A program made the position numbers and the translations under genes. From contig PXFD01000165.1 in assembly GCA_003564505.1 (NCBI GenBank), forward strand, positions 1 to 5,699: a stretch of 5,699 nucleotides of DNA. The letters run 5' to 3'. The notes beneath the pieces were generated by a model. That model did not search any database. It was not told where the DNA came from and saw only the letters and a program-made list of their open reading frames with translations. Shown one piece after another: positions 1 through 5,557 of this stretch. The stretch comes from Syntrophomonadaceae bacterium. Its GTDB lineage: Bacteria; Bacillota_D; Dethiobacteria; DTU022. The first letter of the stretch is position 1. Each line of letters starts with the position of its first letter.

Positions 1-190
1 CCTTACCTTCAACGCTCACTTCCCCCATGTGTGATACATCGAAAATGGTGGCCCGCTTGCGGGTATCATGGACCTCCTCGACCAGCCCCTTGGGATACTG
101 GACAGGCAGGAGCCACCCGCTGTAATCAACAATTTTTCCTTCCAGTGCAACATGTTTTTCGTAGAATGGTGTTTTCTTTGCTTCACTCAT
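1..190 (-). CDS. gcvT: Aminomethyltransferase (glycine cleavage T protein), N-terminal part
   Basis: Only the first 63 codons are in the window; the gene runs off the left edge (the family is normally about 365 residues). The protein begins MSEAKKTPFYEKHVALEGKI and continues through a DYSGWLLPVQYP segment to DVSHMGE near residue 52. This is the typical GcvT opening: a short N-terminal Thr/Pro-Phe/Leu-Tyr motif, then a G-W-x-P-V-Q-Y type motif, then D-x-S-H-M-G. GcvT is the cytosolic tetrahydrofolate-dependent subunit that releases ammonia and methylene-THF from the aminomethyl group carried on GcvH. The ATG at 188-190 is preceded by AAAGGAGGA (201-209) with a 10-base spacer. The glycine riboswitch directly upstream independently supports the call. 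It is probably the first gene of a gcv operon continuing to the left. Confidence 0.95.
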   Translation of the reverse strand, partial: MSEAKKTPFYEKHVALEGKIVDYSGWLLPVQYPKGLVEEVHDTRKRATIFDVSHMGEVSVEGK

Positions 191-200
191 CCGCTTACCA

Positions 201-209
201 TCCTCCTTT
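201..209 (-). promoter_or_regulatory. Ribosome binding site of gcvT
   Basis: Read on the minus strand this is AAAGGAGGA, a near-perfect anti-Shine-Dalgarno match 10 bases before the ATG at 190. It lies beyond the terminator, so it is transcribed only when the riboswitch permits readthrough. It fixes the gcvT start. Confidence 0.85.
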
Positions 210-237
210 CTTAACAAGTTTTTTAATACCTACACAG

Positions 238-282
238 ATAATAGAAAAGGACAGAGAAAGCCCTGCGGCTTTTGCTCTGTCC
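238..282 (-). terminator. Intrinsic terminator of the glycine riboswitch expression platform
   Basis: On the minus strand GGACAGAG (282-275) pairs with CTCTGTCC (256-249). An inner stem AAAGCC (272-267) pairs with GGCTTT (262-257) around the tetraloop GCAG, with a two-base CA bulge at 274-273. The stem is followed by the U-rich tract TTTTCTATTAT (248-238), so all elements of a Rho-independent terminator are present. The upstream arm shares bases 275-279 with the 3' strand of P1 of glycine aptamer II, so the two structures cannot form together. The inferred logic is that glycine binding locks P1, frees the downstream arm and allows transcription into gcvT. Confidence 0.9.
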
Positions 283-470
283 TTGATACCTGAGAGATTG
301 CTCCCCTATTAAATAAGAGGCTTTCCCCGTCGGTGCCCCGCTTTTGCGGGCGCTATCCAGAGGCGCGTCACCCGATGGTACTGAAGCCTGAGAGTTTCCC
401 TTCGGCCTGCCAGGCGTCAAGTTGCTCCTTCGGCGTCCTTTAACGGATCTCTCCCACAGGGTTCATTCGC
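275..470 (-). ncRNA. Tandem glycine riboswitch (two aptamers) upstream of gcvT
   Basis: Aptamer I spans 371-461. Its P1 is CCCTGTGG (461-454) with CCATCGGG (378-371), one mismatch, and it contains the conserved GGGAGAG...CTCTCAGG core. Aptamer II spans 275-362 and carries ATCTCTCAGGTATCAAGG and a P1 of CTCTG (362-358) with CAGAG (279-275). The short linker between aptamers (363-370) and the 5' leader form a kink-turn: GCG (470-468) pairs with CGC (367-365), AAT is the three-base bulge, GA (464-463) faces GA (369-368) as tandem sheared pairs, then A462-T370 and C461-G371. This matches the known two-aptamer glycine riboswitch with leader-linker interaction. The downstream terminator competes with aptamer II P1, so it should act as a glycine-activated switch for gcvT, as in other Firmicutes. 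Confidence 0.95.
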
Positions 471-641
471 ATGCTATTTGCTTGTATTTTCTCCTTTCGC
501 CATAATTTTTTAAATTCCTTCCCGCATAAGAAAAAAAATGAAATTAATCTACTTATATTCCTTTGCATTAATTGCTACAGAAAATATAACTTTTACTGCT
601 GGAAATATTATCTGCGTGATCGCCTGGGCAACAACTGACGA
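471..641. other. AT-rich intergenic stretch upstream of the glycine riboswitch
   Basis: Between the cupin stop and the riboswitch there are about 170 bases of AT-rich sequence. It must contain the gcvT promoter unless the operon is transcribed from the cupin unit. Several -10-like words occur on the minus strand: TATAAG, and GATAAT with TTGTTG 16 bases upstream. None has a convincing -35 box at good spacing close to the riboswitch. No hairpin with a U-tract is seen after the cupin gene, so limited readthrough from the NmrA-cupin unit into the riboswitch is possible. No supported gene lies here. Confidence 0.5.
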
Positions 642-1019
642 TTAATCACATTTTCCTTCAATCATACAGGGCCTGGTTCCTTTGGGAACAATACAAATGA
701 AATCAAATTGCCCATCCGGACAAACAAAATGGTGCTCTTCACCGGCTGGAACAAACACCGCACTGCCCGGCTCAAGATCTATCTCTTCGTCTTCCGTGCG
801 CACCTTTCCTTTTCCCTTAACCACGTAAACCTGGTGTTCCCAGGCATGGCTGTGCCACTCAGTCGCTATTTCTCCGGAAAGGGAAAAGTAACGCATTTCA
901 AAATTCGGAGCACCTTCCGGTTCACCAAGCAGCCAGCGGACAGTGGCCTTGCCTTTTTTCTTTAATGGCTCTGGTGTTATGTCAATTTCCTCTGTTTTTT
1001 CCAGATCAGTGAAGTACAT
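642..1019 (-). CDS. Single-domain cupin protein (125 aa), substrate unknown
   Basis: The protein is a small beta-barrel cupin. Motif 1 is H56-S-H58-A-W-E61-H62 followed by VYVVKGKG, supplying the likely metal ligands. Motif 2 is EPGSAVFVPAGEEHHF, with P91, G93 and H96/H97. This HxHxWEH version is frequent in stand-alone bacterial cupins of unknown function; in this fold the His/Glu set usually holds Mn, Fe or Zn. The tail contains C118 and C124 (CMIEGKC). I chose the ATG at 1017-1019 because GAGGAGG (1031-1037) lies 11 bases upstream. A longer reading frame from 1058 would overlap the preceding gene and place that ribosome binding site inside the coding region. It lies 22 bases after the NmrA-type gene and is surely cotranscribed with it. 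The family call is firm, the function unknown. Confidence 0.85.
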   Translation of the reverse strand: MYFTDLEKTEEIDITPEPLKKKGKATVRWLLGEPEGAPNFEMRYFSLSGEIATEWHSHAWEHQVYVVKGKGKVRTEDEEIDLEPGSAVFVPAGEEHHFVCPDGQFDFICIVPKGTRPCMIEGKCD

Positions 1020-1030
1020 CTTAATGTAAG

Positions 1031-1037
1031 CCTCCTC
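1031..1037 (-). promoter_or_regulatory. Ribosome binding site deciding the cupin start
   Basis: Minus-strand GAGGAGG sits in the short gap before the ATG at 1019, just after the NmrA-type stop codon. It argues against the upstream ATG at 1058, which would add 13 residues (MILQNKSEEAYIK), two of them encoded by the Shine-Dalgarno sequence itself. Confidence 0.75.
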
Positions 1038-1041
1038 AGAT

Positions 1042-1896
1042 TTATTCTGCAAAATCACGTTTTATAAAATTATAAAGACTGCCTGGCTCGCCGTTAAGCA
1101 GCCAGCTTAAAACATTGCTATTTCCTACAAGACCGTAACGGGAATAATATGTAAACATTTTTATCAGGGTTTCAACCTGGTATAAATTCATTCCTGATTT
1201 TACGGCAGTGCTCCGCCATTCATCAAGCGGCTGTTCTTCAGCTGCTATATCCCTCCCAAAAAAATCGCTGAGCTGTTCTGCAACTGCAACCTGGGACAAA
1301 CCTCCGGTACCAACAATTTCATAGGTTGCCCCCTTATGACCCGGTTCGAGTAAGACAGCTGCAGCTGCCCGGGCTAAATCCTGCAGGTCGACCAGGCTTA
1401 ACCTGGTAAAAACAGGGTAAGGAACCCTGAAAACAGATTCATTGCAAACGGTTTTTCGGCTGACAAGGATATTTTGCATATACGGAGCAGGTTGAAGAAT
1501 TGTAAACCCGAGCCCTGATTCAAACAGCATTTCTTCAACCCGCATCTTGTTCCAGTGATGGGGCATTTTTTCAGTTTGGGGATGTAAGACAGAGTGATAA
1601 ACAAAGAGATCAAGTTTATTCCTAATAGCAGCATTAATAATGGTGTTGCCAATTTCTAATTCTTCAGGATGCATATTGGGACATATGTGATAAAGTGAAT
1701 TAACATTCTTCAAGGCTTTCTCATAAACCCCGGCATCTTCCATATTCCCGGTAATTGCATCAACCGCGCCTGCAGCTAACAAATCATCGGCCTGTTTATT
1801 ATTTCGCACAAGCACACAAACATTTTGATCACGCTCAACCAGTGCTTTTAATACAGCACGGCCTGTTTTGCCCGCAGCCCCGGTTAAAAGAATCAT
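1042..1896 (-). CDS. NmrA-family NAD(P)-binding protein (atypical short-chain dehydrogenase/reductase)
   Basis: This 284-residue protein opens directly with the Rossmann strand MILLTGAAGKTG. The G6-x-x-G9-x-x-G12 glycine motif and R31 at the end of strand 2 (VLVRN) are typical of NADPH-preferring members. Further family marks are the FVYHSVLHPQ strand (residues 98-107), HHWNKMRVEEML (113-124, with K117 near where classical SDRs have the catalytic Lys) and the GFTILQPAPYMQN segment (130-142). NmrA-like proteins include redox-sensing regulators as well as reductases for quinones or sugars. Without a canonical YxxxK pair, enzymatic activity cannot be asserted. GGAGG at 1909-1913 lies 12 bases before the ATG. 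It is the first gene of a two-gene unit with the downstream cupin. Confidence 0.85.
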   Translation of the reverse strand: MILLTGAAGKTGRAVLKALVERDQNVCVLVRNNKQADDLLAAGAVDAITGNMEDAGVYEKALKNVNSLYHICPNMHPEELEIGNTIINAAIRNKLDLFVYHSVLHPQTEKMPHHWNKMRVEEMLFESGLGFTILQPAPYMQNILVSRKTVCNESVFRVPYPVFTRLSLVDLQDLARAAAAVLLEPGHKGATYEIVGTGGLSQVAVAEQLSDFFGRDIAAEEQPLDEWRSTAVKSGMNLYQVETLIKMFTYYSRYGLVGNSNVLSWLLNGEPGSLYNFIKRDFAE

Positions 1897-1932
1897 CTGA
1901 TCTTAAAACCTCCAGAAAATATCATAAAAATC

Positions 1933-1963
1933 TTTATAGAAAGCTTACTATAACTACAGGCAA
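1933..1963 (-). promoter_or_regulatory. Possible promoter for the NmrA-cupin unit
   Basis: Minus-strand TTGCCT (1963-1958) and TATAAA (1938-1933) could be -35 and -10 boxes, but the 19-base spacer is long. TATAGT at 1952-1947 is an alternative -10. The gene needs a promoter in this divergent region, but the exact site is uncertain. Confidence 0.25.
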
Positions 1964-2007
1964 AGCTCAATAGTAAAGCAAATCAGCTATATTGGCCGTT
2001 TTGGAGT

Positions 2008-2035
2008 TTTAACCTTCAGTAAACTCTGATATAAT
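2008..2035 (+). promoter_or_regulatory. Extended -10 promoter of the pnt operon
   Basis: TATAAT (2030-2035) is a perfect -10 hexamer, and it is preceded by TG one base upstream (2027-2028), making an extended -10 element. The -35 region is weak: TTTAAC (2008-2013) at 16 bases spacing is the best match, which fits promoters that rely on TGn. Transcription would start near 2042, giving a leader of about 90 bases before the GTG of pntAA. Confidence 0.6.
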
Positions 2036-2062
2036 TACCTTGAATAATCTGGAATAGGATTA

Positions 2063-2082
2063 AAGCTCGAATCAAAGAGCTT
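2063..2082 (+). repeat. Short inverted repeat in the pnt leader
   Basis: AAGCTC (2063-2068) is complementary to GAGCTT (2077-2082) with an eight-base loop. It lies in the predicted 5' untranslated region about 50 bases before the pntAA start. No U-tract follows, so it is not a terminator. It could be a regulator-binding site, an mRNA 5'-end hairpin, or chance. Confidence 0.3.
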
Positions 2083-2121
2083 CGGATATAGTTTTCAAAC
2101 TAATGGCTTCAATAATTTGAC

Positions 2122-2127
2122 GGGGGT
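2122..2127 (+). promoter_or_regulatory. Ribosome binding site that decides the pntAA GTG start
   Basis: GGGGGT ends 7 bases before the GTG at 2135-2137, a normal spacing. The reading frame stays open upstream to a TTG at 2117, which has no ribosome binding site of its own. Confidence 0.65.
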
Positions 2128-2134
2128 GTTTGCT

Positions 2135-3313
2135 GTGCAATTGGAAAAGGTAGTAGTTGGTGTTCCGCGAGAGATCATGCCGGGAGAAAGTAGGGTATCT
2201 GCTATTTCTGAGACTGTAGAAAAAATGATTACCGCCGGAGCCGAAGTCCTGGTTGAAGCAGGAGCAGGTGCCGGCGCATTTATTGATGACGCTGAATACA
2301 AAGCCAAAGGAGCAGAAATATTAGAGGACCTTCAGGAACTCTATAGCAGGGCCAATGTAATACTTAAAGTAAAAGAGCCGCGCCATCATGAAAAGCATGG
2401 AAAGCATGAAACAGAGCTTTTTTCAGAAAACAGTGTAGTAATCAGCTTTTTACACCCGGCTCACTCGGTTAACCATGAAGGCCTGAAAATCATGGCGGAG
2501 CGGAATATTACCGGCTTTACCTTGGATGGGATTCCAAGGGTATCCAGGGCTCAGCAAATGGACTCCTTAACCTCAATGAGTACTGTGGCAGGATACAAAG
2601 CAGTTATCTTTGCCGCCAACCATCTGGGCCGTTTCATTCCAATGATGCCCACCTCATTCGGAATCATTAATCCAGCCCAGTTCCTGGTTATCGGCACCGG
2701 GGTGGCAGGCCTCCAGTCTATCGCTACTGCAAAAAGGCTCGGCGCCAAGGTAAAAACCCTTGATATTCGGCCGGAAGCAAATGAGCAGGCCCGCAGCCTG
2801 GGAGCTGAAAACATAGAATTCGATGTTCCCCAGGAGCTGGCTGTGGGCGATGGTGGTTATGCCCGACGCCTGCCTGAAGAATGGTACGAAAAAGAAAGAG
2901 AATTGCTGGCACCTCATGTAGAACAAAGCGATGCCGTAATCCTCACAGCCTTGGTGCCTGGAGAAGTGGCTCCGCAAATAGTTGATGAGGATATGGTTTC
3001 GAAAATGAAGAAGGGCTCGGTTATAGTAGATATAGCAGTAGATCAGGGCGGAAACTGCTCACTTACCCGCTGCGGAGAAGAATATAAGCATCAAGGAATC
3101 ACCATCAGCGGCATTATGAATGTGCCGGCCACCCTGCCGGTCGATGCAACCAACATGTTTGCTAAGAGCACTTACAACTTTTTTGCCTATATTATCGAAA
3201 ATGGCACTGTCAAGACCGACACCACAGATGAAATAGTAGAATCAACCCTGGTCACTCACAATGGGAAAATTGTCCACCATGGGACCCTGATGGCTATGGG
3301 CATGGAAGAGTAA
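2135..3313 (+). CDS. pntAA: NAD(P) transhydrogenase subunit alpha part 1 (NAD(H)-binding domain I)
   Basis: This 392-residue soluble subunit binds NAD(H) and exchanges hydride with domain III in the three-subunit form of proton-translocating transhydrogenase. It starts with the family's GVPREIMPGESRVSAIS strand. The nicotinamide-contacting loop PRVSRAQQMDSL keeps R135, Q140 and D143, equivalent to Arg127, Gln132 and Asp135 of the Rhodospirillum rubrum enzyme. The Rossmann motif is G187-T-G189-V-A-G192, with D210 at the end of strand 2 for the adenosine ribose. DIAVDQGGNCSLT and GIMNVPATLPVDAT are also diagnostic, and separate it from alanine dehydrogenase, a relative with the same fold. The start is GTG at 2135, because GGGGGT (2122-2127) lies 7 bases upstream. 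Earlier TTG (2117) and GTG (2126) codons fall before or inside that site. The length matches stand-alone PntAA (about 380). The next gene follows after 24 bases. Confidence 0.95.
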   Translation: MQLEKVVVGVPREIMPGESRVSAISETVEKMITAGAEVLVEAGAGAGAFIDDAEYKAKGAEILEDLQELYSRANVILKVKEPRHHEKHGKHETELFSENSVVISFLHPAHSVNHEGLKIMAERNITGFTLDGIPRVSRAQQMDSLTSMSTVAGYKAVIFAANHLGRFIPMMPTSFGIINPAQFLVIGTGVAGLQSIATAKRLGAKVKTLDIRPEANEQARSLGAENIEFDVPQELAVGDGGYARRLPEEWYEKERELLAPHVEQSDAVILTALVPGEVAPQIVDEDMVSKMKKGSVIVDIAVDQGGNCSLTRCGEEYKHQGITISGIMNVPATLPVDATNMFAKSTYNFFAYIIENGTVKTDTTDEIVESTLVTHNGKIVHHGTLMAMGMEE

Positions 3314-3337
3314 TAAACAGGAGAAGGAGAATAACTA

Positions 3338-3643
3338 ATGATTTTAGCAATGTTTATCATATTAATTGCAGCGGCACTGCTGGGCTACAAAGTTATATCT
3401 GCTGTGCCCCCCTTGCTGCACACTCCTTTAATGTCTGGTATGAATGCGCTTTCCGGCATTACCGTTATCGGAGCAATAGCCGTATTTTTCACCGCTCCAG
3501 CGGGAACTGAAGGTTGGGCGGCAGCTGCCTTGATCCTGGCCATGATAAATGTAGCCGGCGGATTCTGGGTTACAGAAAGAATGCTGCGCATGTTCAAAGG
3601 CAAAGCAAAAGAAAGTGAGGTGCAGGAAATACCGTGGCAGTAA
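3338..3643 (+). CDS. pntAB: NAD(P) transhydrogenase subunit alpha part 2 (membrane domain)
   Basis: This 101-residue integral membrane subunit forms the first part of domain II of the transhydrogenase proton channel. Three hydrophobic segments are visible: about 2-22, 38-54 and 60-78. The hallmark GYKVISAVPPLLHTPLMSGMNALSGI (residues 16-41) corresponds to the conserved LHTPLMS-x-x-N-A-x-S-G block, and VTERMLRMF near the end is equally typical. The position that is His42 in the Thermus thermophilus alpha-2 subunit (as recalled) is Ser39 here, as in E. coli. An AGGAGAAGGAGA Shine-Dalgarno stretch (3319-3330) precedes the ATG. It overlaps pntB by 10 bases, implying translational coupling and fixed stoichiometry. 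Confidence 0.95.
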   Translation: MILAMFIILIAAALLGYKVISAVPPLLHTPLMSGMNALSGITVIGAIAVFFTAPAGTEGWAAAALILAMINVAGGFWVTERMLRMFKGKAKESEVQEIPWQ

Positions 3644-5094
3644 CAATTGTTTTAGCCGTTCTAATTATATTTGGCTTCCTGGCCGGTATCAGGTTAATGC
3701 AATCTCCCCGCACCGCGCTCTGGGGCAATCGCCTGGGAGCTCTTTCAATGCTGGTAGCTATTGCCTGGGCATTCGTTGCTACCGGGCAGGCAGCACCTTT
3801 AGCAGCCTTATTATATATCGTAATCGGCGGCTTGATCGGTCTGATCCTGGGACAATCCGTAAAAATGATTCACATGCCGCAAACTGTAGCTTTATTAAAC
3901 GGATTTGGTGGGGCCGCATCGGCCCTGGTCGTATGGGCAGCTATTTTAAGCTACCATGGGCAAGGAGCAGAAATGCTCTTCTGGGGCACTTCCGGACTGG
4001 CCCTGGGTGTAGGCGCTTTAACCTTCAGCGGCAGTATAATCGCTGTACTGAAGCTGCAGGGGTTGGCTTTTCGCCAACCGGTTCAGCTAAAAGGTCACGG
4101 TCATATTCTGCGTGTTGCCATCCTTTTGGCTGCTCTTCTCGTCCTGATCAACATGAGTTTGACCGGTCAATATTATTTTCAGTTCCTACCGGTAATTGCC
4201 CTGCTTGGTTTGCTTGCCGGCTTTTTCATGACCCTGCGCATTGGTGGAGCCGATATGCCGATCGTCATTTCCCTGCTTAATTCTTTTTCCGGTATAGCCG
4301 CTTCAATCGCCGGCCTGGCTGTGGAAAATGTTATTTTGGCCGGGACTGGCGCTTTAGTAGGTGTGGCCGGTATGATCCTGACCAGGATCATGTGCCGGGC
4401 TATGAACCGCTCTCTTTTTTCTGTTCTGGCAGGCTTCACCCCCGGGAAAAAAGAGACCGCGACTCCATCGTTAAAAGATGATCAAAGCGCTGTCGAAGCG
4501 GACCCTGCAGCAGATGAAGTTACTGCGGAAGAAGAAAAGAAATCCGAAGAGGGTGCTGAATCTAAACCGGCAGCTGAAAAAGATTCAGAAGCCAGTCTTC
4601 CCAATATTATTAACCAGGCCAAAAGAGTGATTATTGTCCCCGGTTACGGCATGGCCGTAGCCCAGGCCCAGAATGCAGTGAAACAGCTGCTTGATGCCCT
4701 TGAGGGACAGGGCAAAGAAGTGAAATTTGCCATTCATCCTGTGGCGGGACGTATGCCAGGACACATGAATGTTCTGCTGGCAGAAGCAGGCATTGATTAC
4801 GAAAAGCTGATGGATCTTGATGCCATCAACCCTCAGTTCGATCATGCTGATCTGGCGATTATTGTCGGAGCCTGTGATGTAGTTAACCCGGCGGCTAATG
4901 CAGCAGAGGGAACTCCCATATCAGGTATGCCTATCCTTAATGCTGAAAAAGCAAAGCATGTAATCGTATGTAACATTGACGAAAAACCGGGTTACTCGGG
5001 AGTTGATAACCTGCTTTATGATCAGGATCATGTTCATGCTTTCTGGGGCGATGCAGCAGAGACTATCCCGCAATTGACAGAGATGATTAAGTAA
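3634..5094 (+). CDS. pntB: NAD(P) transhydrogenase subunit beta (membrane domain plus domain III), divergent cofactor loop
   Basis: The 486-residue subunit has about nine hydrophobic helices (residues 1-268), a charged linker (about 269-323) and domain III (about 324-486). Membrane hallmarks are MPQTVALLNGFGGAAS (81-96), TFSGS (130-134), GGADMPIVISLLNSFSG (204-220) and MCRAMNRS (253-260). Domain III keeps PGYGMAVAQAQ (336-346), HPVAGRMPGHMNVLLAEA (368-385, with R373) and D415-V-V-N-P-A-A. The segment normally VIVxKRSM-x-x-GYAGV reads VIVCNIDEKPGYSGV (443-457): the Lys-Arg pair that binds the NADP 2'-phosphate (E. coli K424/R425) is Asn447-Ile448. The E. coli His91 position is Asn89 and the Asn222 position stays Asn216. 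It exceeds E. coli PntB (462) largely through the longer linker. The GTG start at 3634 overlaps pntAB and has AGGA 6 bases upstream. Family identity is certain; NADP specificity and coupling are open. Confidence 0.93.
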   Translation: MAVTIVLAVLIIFGFLAGIRLMQSPRTALWGNRLGALSMLVAIAWAFVATGQAAPLAALLYIVIGGLIGLILGQSVKMIHMPQTVALLNGFGGAASALVVWAAILSYHGQGAEMLFWGTSGLALGVGALTFSGSIIAVLKLQGLAFRQPVQLKGHGHILRVAILLAALLVLINMSLTGQYYFQFLPVIALLGLLAGFFMTLRIGGADMPIVISLLNSFSGIAASIAGLAVENVILAGTGALVGVAGMILTRIMCRAMNRSLFSVLAGFTPGKKETATPSLKDDQSAVEADPAADEVTAEEEKKSEEGAESKPAAEKDSEASLPNIINQAKRVIIVPGYGMAVAQAQNAVKQLLDALEGQGKEVKFAIHPVAGRMPGHMNVLLAEAGIDYEKLMDLDAINPQFDHADLAIIVGACDVVNPAANAAEGTPISGMPILNAEKAKHVIVCNIDEKPGYSGVDNLLYDQDHVHAFWGDAAETIPQLTEMIK

Positions 5095-5128
5095 AGCATG
5101 CACCACGCATACTAAGAAACCCTATATG

Positions 5129-5144
5129 CTTTGATTATTCAAAG
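5129..5144. repeat. Small inverted repeat between convergent pntB and the DUF2177 gene
   Basis: CTTTGA (5129-5134) and TCAAAG (5139-5144) flank a four-base loop in the 57-base gap between the two convergent genes. Neither strand shows a clear U-tract after it, so it is at best a weak bidirectional terminator. Its position is what suggests that role. Confidence 0.3.
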
Positions 5145-5151
5145 TAAAGTG

Positions 5152-5553
5152 CTATAAAACTGTACGGCCATACAGAAATCCGATTAACCCCAGGGCACCG
5201 GATAATACTGAGCCCCAAATCAAATCAACAATTGTCATTTTAAGCGGCCAGTTTTTCAAGGTGGCCAGGTTGGTCAGATCATAGGTGGCGTAACAGATCA
5301 GTCCGAAAAATGCGCCGGTCCAAAGAGCATAAAACCAGCTGCCCTGTTCCACAGCGGGGTAAACGATAAAAAACACCAGGCCTACAATAAATAGAAGATA
5401 AAAAATAATGGCCGCAGGCCAGTTAACACCAGTCCTCATTAAAGAACCAAGTTGTTCACGGTAAAATTTCTTTGCCACCAGACCTAGCCAGATCATATCA
5501 ATCACAAAAAAAGCTGCCAGAACAACCAGGTATATTTGAATAAATTTTACCAT
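5152..5553 (-). CDS. DUF2177 family membrane protein (133 aa)
   Basis: The protein is mostly membrane-embedded, with four hydrophobic helices at about 4-24, 45-66, 74-92 and 106-128. It has the DUF2177 signature: D19-x-x-W-L-G in helix 1 followed by KKFYREQLG, then CYATYDLTNLATLKNWP (88-103), then D110-L-I-W-G in helix 4. Its biochemical role is not established. From general knowledge, family members are often encoded with DUF1295 proteins and cyclopropane-fatty-acid-synthase-like methyltransferases, hinting at membrane-lipid modification. The ATG at 5553 has GGGAGG (5563-5568) upstream with a 9-base spacer, and that site lies inside the end of the preceding gene. The length equals the family norm, so it appears intact. 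Confidence 0.85.
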   Translation of the reverse strand: MVKFIQIYLVVLAAFFVIDMIWLGLVAKKFYREQLGSLMRTGVNWPAAIIFYLLFIVGLVFFIVYPAVEQGSWFYALWTGAFFGLICYATYDLTNLATLKNWPLKMTIVDLIWGSVLSGALGLIGFLYGRTVL

Positions 5554-5557
5554 TTAC

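Noticed and set aside
223..420. Open reading frame of 65 codons on the minus strand over the riboswitch
   Set aside because: It lies wholly within the glycine aptamers and terminator, whose structure explains the sequence; it has no ribosome binding site.
440..568. Possible 42-codon leader peptide on the minus strand running into the riboswitch
   Set aside because: Its ATG at 568 has no Shine-Dalgarno, its composition looks random, and the riboswitch already explains gcvT control.
1398..1652. 84-codon minus-strand frame with hydrophobic segments
   Set aside because: It lies inside the NmrA-type gene in another frame and has no separate start signals; it is a shadow.
2135..3313. Alanine dehydrogenase as the identity of the first gene of the plus-strand operon
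   Set aside because: Alanine dehydrogenase shares the fold, but the RAQQMD loop, the GGYARRLPEEW segment and the adjacent pntAB and pntB genes identify PntAA.
3615..4280. A 221-codon plus-strand frame overlapping the start of pntB
   Set aside because: Its translation is rich in Arg, Ser, Cys and Gly without family motifs; pntB in the other frame has unmistakable conserved motifs over the same bases.
5093..5132. AAAGCAT...ATGCTTT pairing after pntB as a terminator
   Set aside because: The loop would be 26 bases with only seven weak pairs and no U-tract directly after it, so it does not qualify as an intrinsic terminator.
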